Assembly: GCA_003427395.1 (NCBI GenBank)
Contig: BFEA01000045.1
Coordinates: 3,544,479 to 3,571,898 of the forward strand
Direction of reading: 5' to 3'
Length of the DNA: 27,420 nucleotides
Source of the DNA: Chara braunii
Taxonomy: Eukaryota; Streptophyta; Charophyceae; Charales; Characeae
Of the stretch, positions 18,746 to 27,420 are shown piece by piece (positions within the stretch are counted from its first letter, which is position 1; every line of letters starts with the position of its first letter). Below the pieces are notes generated by a model. That model saw nothing but the letters and a program-made list of their open reading frames with translations, ran no database searches and was not told the origin of the DNA. Both the position numbers and the translations under genes were made by a program.

Positions 18746-19480
18746 TCATAGCGGTTCCTCAGGCTCGCCCTGTTCGTCCGGTTCTTCGAACAGGTTAGCC
18801 ACTCCCACAAGGTAGTTTTTTCCCATTTCTATTTCTCTGATAATTATCGCCTCATATTCCTCAAAAGCCAAAAGTGGCGCCACAAATATCAAGATTTCGA
18901 TGAGTTCGGGTAATTCACGGGCCCGATTTCCCCAAAACGGCCCATGCCTTACCGACACATCGTAAAACATCCCCGTCGTTTGTGGCTGGAAATGGTGAAT
19001 CCAGGTTAGGGTCGAGCTCACCAGATCCCTTGCCCTTGAGAGACTGCCAAATATTAGATCTACCATGAAGCGGGGCACCCGACACCGCAATCCTGCCATC
19101 GGGGCTCTAAATTCTCGCCATCCTCCTACTTCCACCCGAGTTATTAGTCCTACATTCCTTCTTCCCCGAACTTCCTGACCTATCCGGTTTAGTGCCCTGG
19201 CCGCCCTCCGAAAGATCGGTAGCAGCCCATGCCCTAGTGCCATCTCGGTACCTAGCATGTGCCATCCGAGTTTGGTAGGTACATGGTCCCGGTCACCCTC
19301 AGGTCGGTGTATGAATCGTCTCCTGGTCCCCTGTTGAACTTCATGCCGCTCCTCAGGCATTCCACCATTAGGAAGGCTTGGTCCCTGCCCAAGGTCACAA
19401 CCCTCCATCCGTGTCAATTCCTCGGACCACGTAGCTCGCTGGAAGCGACACCTCCCATCCATTTCTGCTTTCCATGGGTG
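18746..19480 (-). pseudogene. Tandem ORF family, copy A (unrecognised protein)
   Basis: I do not recognise this family. Copy A is the longest uninterrupted one: frame 19462-18746 encodes RRAARALNRIG, RVEVGGWREFRAP, RHGPFWGNRAREL and IIREIEMGKNYL, and ends with an acidic tail before the stop. The upstream third is scattered over two other frames (WEVSLPASYV; then FLMVECL and TGTMYLP), so at least two frameshifts lie between about 19270 and 19440. One in-frame TGA also falls in that part. No membrane segment, signal or known catalytic motif is visible. It is the copy nearest to gag and has the same orientation. Together with copies B-D it forms a 3.4-kb array. Confidence 0.7.
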
Positions 19481-19665
19481 GCCGAGGGAGTGTAGGTCGT
19501 CGCGACATCCTGGTGCGTCTCATCGCTATTGCTGATTAGCGGGTTCCTGCATAGTTCAAACTGAAAGCGAGTTTTCCCTTATTTCATCAGCTCCTTCGGT
19601 TATGGCTAGTTTATCTTTCCGCTTCTTACCTTATCCCCTTTGTCACCCTTGTCCTCCTCTCCTCC

Positions 19666-20450
19666 CTACCGGCCTGCCTCCTCCTTTGGAGACTCGAACA
19701 AACGATAGACATCGTCTAGGTAGGTCATTCCGCGATCTACTTCGCGCCTAATGATTCCCCACATGGTCTCCTCACTTATTCTCGAAATCCCTGGTCTAGT
19801 AGTCACGACCACCCGTAATATACACAAGACTTCACATCCCTATTCCTCCTCAAAGGGTCCCATTTCTAAGAAGGCCCGGTAATACTCTCGATACACCGAT
19901 GTTTCTTCAAAGCTCAGCCTAGTCAGTGCGGCTACCACCTGCTCAACTAGTTTCGCGCCTCTCATTTGCCTTAGGCTCATCCGTACGATCTCGTTTGGCA
20001 GATCAAAGGTTTCTGCCATAGCGATTCCTACTTCTGCCGTCACGTCGTCCCGTTCCGGATCCGCGAACTCAAACCCTTCTCGCCAGTTATTTGCCGGGCT
20101 CCTTCGAGCATTCACACGGGGTGATCCCAAAGGTCCTCCATCCTTCCTCTGACAGGTATAATGACTCCGCGGCGTGCACGCGCCCAGGGAGGTCCAAATC
20201 TACACCTCAGAATTCCCTTCTTGCGCGCCATTCCAGTTCCACCAGTTCTATCCCCACTCAGTCCATTATCGGGTTGCTCACCCTGCTTCTCGCTGGCAAG
20301 CTTACCTCTATCCTGCCATCCAATGCTCTCGGCAGCAGAATCTCGCGAGGTCTGTCCTCCCAGAACGTCATTCGCCGGGCCATCCCATGATGTCTCTCTT
20401 CCTGGCTCTCCCTTGTTCGACTGCTGCATCCACCGAGATTCCGCATTTTC
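19666..20450 (-). pseudogene. Tandem ORF family, copy B
   Basis: Frame 20130-19840 carries the middle (EYYRAFLEMGPFEEE) and stops at TAG 19840-19842. The same frame then stays open to TAG 19666-19668, reading IIRREVDRGMTYLDDVYRLF, which aligns with the end of copy A (IIREIEMGKNYLVGVANLF). Upstream, another frame gives IEVSLPARSRV, then a TGA where copy C has Trp in DWVG, then LYLSEEGWRTF. This is the same motif order as the other copies. The stop-interrupted and frameshifted structure makes it a pseudogene. The YLS to GPF distance is about 305 bases. Confidence 0.65.
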
Positions 20451-20575
20451 CTAGTTTAGTTTTTTTGTGCTCTTTACACTAGTTCTCACCGCTATTCCCG
20501 CCCCGTACTCATACAGATCCCTTCCCTCTCGCCAGTCGTCGACACCTCCTCTTGCCTGCTTGTCGGTTGTTAAGC

Positions 20576-21378
20576 TCATACCCATAGTACCTCGAACAAT
20601 AGGAACATGTCTCCTATATAGGAGGGGGCCGCTGCCACCTCTCGGCAGAGTATTGCATCCTCGGTCCCGTCATCCACTTCGAGCCGATCCTCCTTGAAAA
20701 TTCACAGGATCTCGACCACTTCCTTCGCCCTATCTCCATGGAAGGGTCCTTCTTCTAGCGAAATCCGGTAGTAGGCATCAGCCAACCATCCGAATCCTAG
20801 GTCCACCTCATCCAGAGACTCTGCCACTGCGCGGATATGTTCAAACCCGCCGAACCAATCTGCCACGAAGCGCGACACCCAAGCCTGGATTAACTGGTAC
20901 GGTAGCCTAAGCTCCCCCCATCCACCTATCACGACCCTACTGTCCACAACATCCCAACCCTTGTTGGCAAAGTCATATAGCCCATATTACGAGTCTGGCG
21001 CTCGGCCTCCCCTGAGATCCACATCGGGTTTTGTCCGGATGCTAATGCTACACAAAACAGATGCCAACCCTTCTCCGACAGGTACACCGTTCCGAGGGTT
21101 TCCACATTCCTTTCGGCTATGTCATCCCATCCTTCCTCCTCCCTGACCAGGTTCCACACCCTCTCTACCCATAGAAATGACAATGCAGGCGCAATCTCCT
21201 TCCCTACCCAGTCGCAGACTGTTCCTCGCCATTCGTTTCTTGTTGGCAAGGTCATTTCTACACCCCGTTCAAGTCGTCTTGGCGCCCATCCTCTAAATAT
21301 TTGCTCCCTTATGCTCTGCTCCCTAGCCATACATGTCCCCTGTACATCGCCAACCACCCATGCCACCCGTGAGCCCAT
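20576..21378 (-). pseudogene. Tandem ORF family, copy C
   Basis: Frame 21378-20929 holds the N-terminal two thirds: RRLERGVEMTLPTRNEW, DWVGKEIAPALSFLWVERVW and GTVYLSEKGWHLF. A frameshift near 20945 leads to frame 20947-20702 with RVVIGGWGELRLP and ISLEEGPFHGDRAKEVVEIL. TGA at 20702-20704 interrupts it, and the same frame then continues to 20576 with LCREVAAAPSYIGDMFLLFE, matching the ends of A and B. The ATG at 21378 lies just after the stop of copy D and in the same frame. That could mean tandem duplication of one gene or decay of one long repeat protein. This copy best defines the family order. Confidence 0.7.
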
Positions 21379-21379
21379 C

Positions 21380-22156
21380 CCTCAGAAGTCCCAATCCTCA
21401 ATCGCCTCATCTTCTTCTTCCTCGGTGGGATAGTCCTCCTCATACCACAGGTCCTTTAGCCCCTCTAGAAATGTTTCTCCGATTGCCATGTTCCTGTAGA
21501 CTATTTTCCACTGGACGGTGCTTGGGACAAACACGTTGTCCGTGCTGAGACAGTTTAGCATCTTGGCTCGCTCCTTCGCCCAATTCCCTTCGAAATGTCC
21601 CATGTCGACTAACAAACGGAAGAAGTCCTGCCACACCCCTTGGTAGAGTCCAAGGTTCGTCATGGACTGGCATATCCGCACCAGCCTACTTCAGGTCCCC
21701 AAGATAGCGTCCACTAAGGACGGGGCCACAGTGCACCTCATCGTCCTGAGCGGCCGCCTGACGTTTCCTCTATCCCCAAGTTTCACCCGCACATCTATCT
21801 CTTCCCGCTGACCGGTCGCCCACGCTACTTCCCGTTCCGCCCGCCTGAATAAATTATACGAGCGCCAAGTCCACAACCATGGCATTCTCACCTTCCTTGG
21901 ACAAGTAGACCCACCCCCGGGCTTCCACGGTCCCCCGAAATTCCAGGTCCGTCAGGCTCGGCGTTAGCCGGGTTAGGCTGACATTGGTCCACAACGTCTC
22001 TATCCAGAGGAAGATGTTCCCTTCACCCAACATTACATCGGCTCTAGGTCCGTCCTGGCCCCTTCTTCCGGCAGGACGACGGATACCCCATCTCTCATGT
22101 CGATTGGCATTTCCGGCCTGCTGGAATAGATCGGGGACGATAAGCCACCCCGCCAT
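21380..22156 (-). pseudogene. Tandem ORF family, copy D
   Basis: The array copy farthest from gag. Frame 22156-21854 gives NIFLWIETLWTNV and GWVYLSKEGENAM. An upstream alternative frame gives VSVVLPEEGAR. The reading then shifts near 21880 to frame 21891-21382 with NLFRRAEREVAW, RVKLGDRGNVRRP, a TGA at 21691-21693, DMGHFEGNWAKERAKML and YRNMAIGETFLEGLKDLWYE, and ends in an acidic tail at TGA 21382. Motif order and the YLS to G-x-F distance (about 310 bases) match the other copies. It is as broken as the rest. Confidence 0.68.
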
Positions 22157-24069
22157 CTTGGTTTCAGCACCCGACCCTGTTCTCCACAGCCAAGCACTGC
22201 CCTCGGTTTTCGGGTCCGGTCAGCCTAAATCCTGGATGAGAATATTTCAGACCCCTCATCAAGGTCTAGCCTAATCTACCTCCCCAATTCCCAAATTCTA
22301 ATCCCCCTTCGGATACCCTCAAGTCGGCCCTTTTCACCCAATCTCATTTTTTTGGTTCTCTTTAAGCTGACCTCTACCTCTCCGTCTTATGATCTTCACT
22401 CACTCGTGCGGACTTAGGCAGGGGTTGAGAATAGACTAGAATCATAGCCCGCCCAACGGCTCACGTCTCAGCCAATTTTACAGAGGGGGATACAAAATAA
22501 AAAAAAATTCAGGCGATCTCACACACAGGCACGATCATCTCCTCACCGACCTTTTTCCCAAGTGTTCTCTCCACTGGTACTTTCGGCAGAGTTTTATCCC
22601 ATACCTCAAGCGCAGCTCAACCGTCGCGAGCGCGGTACCCAGGCTCCGGCACAGGGGGTCACCCTCACCTTCTGCCCAAAATACCCCATCCCGTCTTGCC
22701 GCTCTTGCGCACCCCGTTGGCATCGGGAATCACCCCACGCACCTCGTTAGGAGCAAAAGTCAGTCGTCCGAGCATTCACTTCCATCGGTCCGATAAGAAT
22801 CAGCCTTCCTCATGCCATACAGCGGAAAGCTACTAATCGTCACCGAGGCTCCCTCCTTGCCCCGCATGCGGTGATCCTCCCCCGCCAGTCAACAGACTAA
22901 GCCCCGCCTGAGGAGACGTTTCGCACCCCGCCTGGGCAAGGTCATCGAGCCATGCTCGGACCGCCTGGGTGAGAATGCTACTAATCAACCGGCGTGACAA
23001 ACTCCCGTCCGACAGCTCGGTGGCCCCACCTCCGCACACGAAACCCGACGAACTTCAAAGAGAGCGACGTTTCGCATTCCCACACCAGCTGGTGCAGACC
23101 CATCCTTTCCTTCCGAAAGGCAGGACGCTCAGTTCCCCACATGCAGATCACAAGTCCCAAGTGGGACACACATAGAACAAGTGCCTTTCCCTTAGTGCTC
23201 CCAGCGCTTCCTACCCATGCCTTACGGTTTTCTCTCAGGACTGTGTGTGTCGCTTTCCCCTAATTTCCATACACAGTCGCTGGTTCCTTTTCGTGAGCAT
23301 CTTCAAGGGTGAGCTAGTTTTTTTTGGAGTCTAGCAACTCCCTTCATTCCCTTTATCTTCGTTTGTCTGTCCTTTCATAGGGTAGGATTGTTCCTTCTTG
23401 ATGACCCGTTGTGTTCATGTAGGTTCCTTCAAGCATTCCAAGTGTATAGTGCATGAGCCCGCTGGGCTCAAAGAAGAAGAGAGGAGGGCACCCATTCGGC
23501 CGGATCACTCCGCCGCGGGATTTTCATTGGACCCCGACCGAAGCCGAAGGACCAACCGCCTGCCAAGTAACCGGAGCCCTTCTTTCACACGAAGAGGAAG
23601 GGTCGACCTGCGACTTGGCCAAGGCTTCCCCGGACTGGCGAACACCAGCACCGGACGGAGGGCTAGAGCCATGCCACAAGGAGATGGCTAATTAAGTGCA
23701 TAGCACATGTTATACCTCCAGGCCTAACCATGCCATCCGCCCAGCCACTCTCAAGTATGATTCTCTCAAGGGGTAGAGCAAACACAAGTCCGCATTCCCT
23801 TATCTTAAGTTATGTACACGTCAATGCGTCAGGCGCCCCCTTCGGAATCGCAAGGGTTGGGTCAGTTTAACCCCCTACCCGACACCTCCACCATTTTTGT
23901 AGGGCCAAACCCGGTAGACTTTCGAGCCTTGGTCGACCCCACTGCGGGTCCCATTTGGCTCAGCCCGCCCACGCTCATGCTCAGGGCGCGGGTCGTTCGT
24001 CCCAGGGTCACCCCCACCTAGTGCTTTGAGATGGATGGGGGTGGGCCATCGAGCGAGAGGGCTTTAACA
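22157..24069. other. Non-coding stretch, no recognisable gene
   Basis: About 1.9 kb with balanced, fairly GC-rich composition, unlike the pyrimidine-rich left half. Short frames on both strands lack recognisable domains. If the direct repeats are LTRs of element A, this is its 5' untranslated leader, but no primer-binding site was found. Nothing here matches the region downstream of integrase closely enough by eye to be a second LTR. Confidence 0.4.
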
Positions 24070-24073
24070 TTGG

Positions 24074-24136
24074 GGATGTAGCTCAACCCTCACGGCGGGT
24101 GGTAGTCTCGCTGGTCGTTCCGCAAACGCTGATTTT
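24074..24136 (+). other. tRNA-like 5' segment abutting direct repeat copy 2
   Basis: GGGGATGTAGCTCA at about 24073 is what a eukaryotic tRNA-Ala 5' end with its A box looks like. GGTAG and CTCGCT follow after a roughly 15-base insertion, and a long T run begins at 24133. No B box, anticodon stem or 3' half is present, so this is not a working tRNA gene. It may be the head of a tRNA-derived SINE or chance. Only the first bases lie outside the direct repeat. Confidence 0.2.
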
Positions 24137-24566
24137 TTTTTTTTTCTTGGTTGTGTTCTCAAGCAATTGCTCCTTCCAATACGTAGGCAGTCCAGGGGTT
24201 CTTTGAGAGTTCTTCTTCTCTTGTGCGCAGGCAAAGCGTCATTCTTAGGCCACACACCATTTCCCTAAGCATTGCAATCCTCCCCCTCGGCTCTACTCAC
24301 TCCTCGAATCTCATGCATTCCATCTGCCCCTTAGTCTTTCCGGGGCCATCATATGCATGCATAGACTATTTCACAGTCCGCTTAGCAAGGTTGCATTTCT
24401 CGCTTTTTTTATTTACACTCAAGCCGCAGGCACAAGAGTCACTCCCATGGTTGGATGTTACACTAAGGGTCTCGTAGCCCCCCTTGTCCCCTCTCCCCTT
24501 TTTCCTTTGCCGCCCAGCCTCTTCCGCCCCGTCCCGCTCAAAGCATCCCAAGCCTTTACTTACCTG
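24105..24566 (+). repeat. Direct repeat, copy 2, truncated by element B
   Basis: Same orientation as 108-602 and about 24 kb away. The match ends at TTTACTTACCTG (24566), the exact base before the element B LTR begins with TGTTACGATCC, so the rest of this copy should lie beyond the right edge of element B, outside the window. The last five bases before the LTR, ACCTG, are the expected target-site duplication. Confidence 0.88.
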
Positions 24567-24854
24567 TGTTACGATCCTGGTCATTCCCAAAGTGCAAATT
24601 CACAATGAAAGACAATGTCACCCAATTGCGAAAGAAATTAAAGCACTTGCAAAGAGATAGAGACCAGAGGAGAGAGAAAGAAGAAGAAGAAGAAGAAGAT
24701 GTACACCAGCAAGACCAATGACAATTCCCCCCTTCTCTCTCCACCTACCTCCTCCTCCTTCACTTCGCCAATTTTATTCTTCTCCCAATAATAATAATAA
24801 CAATGATTGGATGAACCTGAATCAATATCCGAAGTTCCCTCTTACTGCTGACTC

Positions 24855-24885
<31 letters not shown>

Positions 24886-25939
24886 CTATAGCTATGGCTT
24901 CCCTCCTTCTGCCTCCTCTCACATGAATAGGCTATGGCGGACTACTAAGGGGTTCTTCCCTACTGTCCAAAGGACAACCCAAAGCAGCTATGGTGCTGCG
25001 CTCCTGTCCAAAGGACAACCCAAAGCAGCTATGCCGCTGCTGACTGTTCCGCCATGCCTGACTCTGCCTTGAGCTTCCTTGGTGCGGCACTACCCCAACT
25101 GGGGCCTTCCAGATGCAGCGCCCAACAAGGTGATGAAGACGGTGTCCACCATAGCCAGGTAGGTGCCTCACCACTCTCCTCCTTCGCCCCCTTCTTCCTC
25201 CTCCTCAGGCTGGGCTGCTCGCCATAGCCAGGCTGAGCCCCAGCTGCCCTTCACCTCCAAGCAGAGTTGTATCAGTCCAGCGTTGTGCTCGAGCAGCATG
25301 TCGCCAATCCTTGCATACCGCAATTGAGGAGCTACTTGCTCCTCCAGAAGATATAGCGGCCTGCTGGCCTCTTGGGCGGTGACTTCCTAGGCCGAGCGGC
25401 CTCCCAGCAATCGGTACCTCCTCCCTTTTGGAGGGAAACATCATTGCAGACTCTGCTATCCTCCGAATAGGCCCTAGACCCAGACTACTTGGACTGGTAC
25501 CGGCCTACCTCTAGCCTACCGCTACTGGGCCTCTAAAAATGCCAACTTTTTGTCTTCTTCTGCTCGGCCTCCAGTACCCGACATTTCTACCACTACTTCA
25601 GTGGTACCGGCCTACCTGCTACTTGAGTGTTTTTCCCCTCTGCTCCAAGTGTTGTGGGCCTACCCCCGCTACTCGAAAGTTTTCCCCCTGCAACCCCCGA
25701 AGTCATGGCCACAGGTAAGTACCGGCCCTACGGGGCCTTTCAACCAACAAGTACCCTTGCAGGTCACACACACACTCAGCCGACAAGCACTCAGACAGGC
25801 ATGCAAACCAGCAGGCCCGCACACACACGCAGACGTGGGAATCACAGCAGAATGCGGGAATCTCAGCAAGGCATTCATTCCAGTGGCAAATCCCAAAAAT
25901 CAGCAGTGTTCTCAGTCTGTGTTTTGGCGGGTCATTACA
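24567..25939 (-). mobile_element. Element B 3' LTR (Ty3/gypsy chromovirus)
   Basis: On the minus strand the LTR runs from TGTAATGACCCGCC (25939) to ...CAGGATCGTAACA (24567), giving TG...CA ends with an imperfect inverted repeat (TGTAATGA against TGTTACGA). It is 1,373 bases. The left edge is supported independently because the direct repeat breaks off exactly there. The right edge is supported by the adjoining polypurine tract. Inside are a GAA/AAG microsatellite near 24685-24702, an AAT run near 24787, (CAA)10 at 24854-24884, and a 41-base tandem duplication with CTGTCCAAAGGACAACCC at 24963 and 25004. No gene is expected inside, and the frames here are incidental. Confidence 0.85.
24854..24884 (+). 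repeat. (CAA)10 microsatellite within the element B LTR
   Basis: An uninterrupted CAA run of ten units. It is likely length-variable between copies. Confidence 0.95.
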
Positions 25940-25951
25940 CTACCCCCTTCT
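25940..25951 (-). other. Element B polypurine tract
   Basis: The minus strand reads AGAAGGGGGTAG immediately before the LTR start TGTAATGACCC, and it begins about 30 bases after the pol stop at 25981. This is the standard primer site for plus-strand DNA synthesis in LTR retrotransposons. Confidence 0.8.
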
Positions 25952-25980
25952 CAAGAGCGAGGTCCCTTCGAGCGAGTAAC

Positions 25981-27420
25981 TCATTCAGAGTCGGCACAAA
26001 ATGCATCGTAGGCGTAGATAAGAAAGAGGGATTTAGTAAGACCGTGAGGAGTGAGTTTCGCAGAAAACTTAGCAGTCTGTCCGTCAGTGATCTGTCGTTC
26101 ATAGGGGTTAACCACTCGTGGAACATTCTTTAGCATCTCTTTCCGATCGATGCAGAAAAACTCGTTCAACGGGTGATAGAGGAAGTGAACCTTGTACTGT
26201 CTGTTCCTCCCTCTTCCTTCATGGGCAACGATTTTGTCTATCTCATGGCCACCGTCGATAGGACGAAAAATCATAGGATCTCGGAAGGGAAAAGTCTCAT
26301 CATCGATGTGTGGAAACAGTTTGGACGCGTGAAAGACCGGATATGTGCGCAGATGAGAAGGCACGTCAATCACATACGAAGGACCAAATTCATCCCCAAT
26401 CACCTTAAGAACCTGCCACGAGCCATAGTACAATGGAAGTAGTTTCCGTGATACACCCTCTTCGTTAGAAAACTCAGACATTTTGACCCAGACATAACTC
26501 CCTACTTTGAAGTTTGCTTCTTTGCGCGACTTGTTAGCATGTTTGATCATGGCATGCTGACGCTTGTTCATTGCTGCGATAGAAGCTTTGAGCAGGCGTG
26601 CATACTTGGCATTGTAGCCACGCATGCCGGGCGTCAGACCAGGGGACCGTTCGGGGAACAAATAGGAGAGAGGATTGCGTAGCTGCCAACCATATTGCAA
26701 CTGATTCGGTGTTACGCCAGTTGCAGAGTGAATAGAGTTGTTCTACAACCCTTTCACTTTGTGTAACTCCTTGTCCCACGTGTTCTGATCTGGAACAATT
26801 AGCGCGCGAAGCAGTTGAATGACAGTCTGGTTTATTTCCTCGGCCAATCCATTGGCTTCGGGGTGTCGACCAGAAGTCTTGTTGCATTTAATGTCATAGA
26901 TCTGTGAGGTGAAGTCCTTCCAATCAGCACTAATGAACCTGGTGTCCCGATCACTCACAAGAGTTTTCGGGGGTCCATACTGCAGAATGTACTGCTGGTG
27001 AAATTCTTCAATCACAAACTCAGTTGGTGCATGAGGAGGTAGACGAATCAAGTTCAAAATTTTAAAAAAGTGATCCACAATGACCATGACTTGTGAATGT
27101 CCTCCCTCACTCACCTTCCCCATATCCGTGAAATCGATAGAGACCGACTCACCGGGCCCATCAGGAATTGGGAGGGGTTTCTGCAGGCCATACGGCTTAT
27201 GCCTATGGACCTTGGTTCTTTGACAAACTTGACATTCAACAATAAATTTCTGAGCAGATCCTTTCATTCCCGGCGAATCAAACACAGCACAAGACTTCCA
27301 TAAGTCTTCTCAAAGCCAAAATGTCGACTCCGACCATGTGCCAAGTCCAAGAAACGAGTCCGAAGAGGCGCATGGTTGGGTACACACAAACGATCAAACT
27401 TCCCATACGGCGGAATACAA
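25981..27420 (-). pseudogene. Element B integrase with chromodomain (pol 3' part, runs off the window)
   Basis: From the window edge the minus strand encodes the end of a Ty3/gypsy pol. The first frame (about 27419-27305) has LCVPNHAPLRTRFLDLAHG, the histidine half of the HHCC finger. A frameshift near 27305 leads to ECQVCQRTK (the cysteine half), then the catalytic core: D in VSIDFTDM, D in LVSDRDTRF and E in HPEANGLAEEINQ. TAG at 26743-26745 interrupts the frame, which continues unchanged into VTPNQLQYGW, the GPY/F-like module (LPLYYGSWQVLKVIG, YPVFHASKLFPH) and a chromodomain (EIDKIVAHEGRGRNRQYKV...IDRKEML), ending at 25981. The chromodomain marks a chromovirus and would target insertion to modified chromatin. 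One frameshift and one stop make it a recent pseudogene. RT and RNase H lie outside. Confidence 0.9.

Larger units (their letters stand above)
13402..22156 (-). mobile_element. Ty3/gypsy retrotransposon A, degenerate internal region
   Basis: On the minus strand the order is four tandem ORF copies (22156-18746), gag (18263-16527), protease, partial RT and integrase (ending 13402). The pro-RT-integrase order and a DDE integrase downstream of RT define Ty3/gypsy. The integrase end lacks a chromodomain. An internal deletion near 14380 removes the RT YxDD motif, RNase H and most of the integrase zinc finger, so the element cannot be autonomous. LTRs and a primer-binding site were not identified. 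The direct repeats at 108 and 24105 enclose the whole region and are the only candidates in the window, without proof. Whether the upstream tandem ORFs belong to the same element is inferred from strand and adjacency. Confidence 0.75.

Noticed and set aside
23828-23850. GGCGCC-containing word considered as a tRNA-Lys primer-binding site
   Set aside because: It does not extend to the expected complement of a tRNA 3' end, and no LTR edge adjoins it.

Overview
The window looks like eukaryotic nuclear DNA made almost entirely of nested, decayed retrotransposons and tandem repeats. I see no intact host gene. The best guess for the source is a large, repeat-rich streptophyte genome. The conserved RT motifs (DLYSGYDQ, RDRPYTAMHTP), the integrase motif ADNGTEF...ERGH and the style of the second element's integrase and chromodomain remind me of the charophyte alga Chara braunii. 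That is recollection, not a search, and I hold it at about 0.5.

Layout, left to right. 1-107: T run and GC-rich hairpins. 108-602: first copy of a direct repeat whose second copy lies at 24105-24566. 1250-2355: purine-rich 52-bp minisatellite with a higher-order structure. 2380-2995: LTR-like non-coding DNA. 3028-3052: G run. 3120-3995: five units of a 172-bp satellite. 4.0-7.5 kb: pyrimidine-rich non-coding DNA with a diverged 1.37-kb duplication and several short perfect palindromes. 7.5-12.05 kb: remnants of minus-strand LTR-element 3' ends (polypurine tract next to an LTR edge at about 8096 and 9398) and a run of unrelated minisatellites with 27-, 60- and 40-bp units. 12.05-13.07 kb: an acidic, low-complexity minus-strand ORF split by a frameshift.

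13.4-18.26 kb is the body of a Ty3/gypsy element on the minus strand (element A). It reads gag (CCHC knuckle), protease, the first half of the RT palm, then an internal deletion, then a DDE integrase core. Gag and pol are in a -1 relationship at a run of seven G. Upstream of gag on the same strand, 18.75-22.16 kb holds four tandem, diverged and broken copies of a protein family I do not recognise. They share ordered motifs at constant spacing and are the most unusual content of the window. 22.16-24.07 kb shows no gene.

At the right end a second Ty3/gypsy element (element B, chromovirus type, also minus strand) has inserted into the second copy of the direct repeat. Its 3' LTR (24567-25939), polypurine tract, chromodomain and most of its integrase are present, and the rest runs off the window. 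The relative order of events that can be read is: the direct repeat existed first, and element B inserted into it later. Nearly every coding stretch carries in-frame stops or frameshifts, so this is a graveyard of mobile elements and not a working system.
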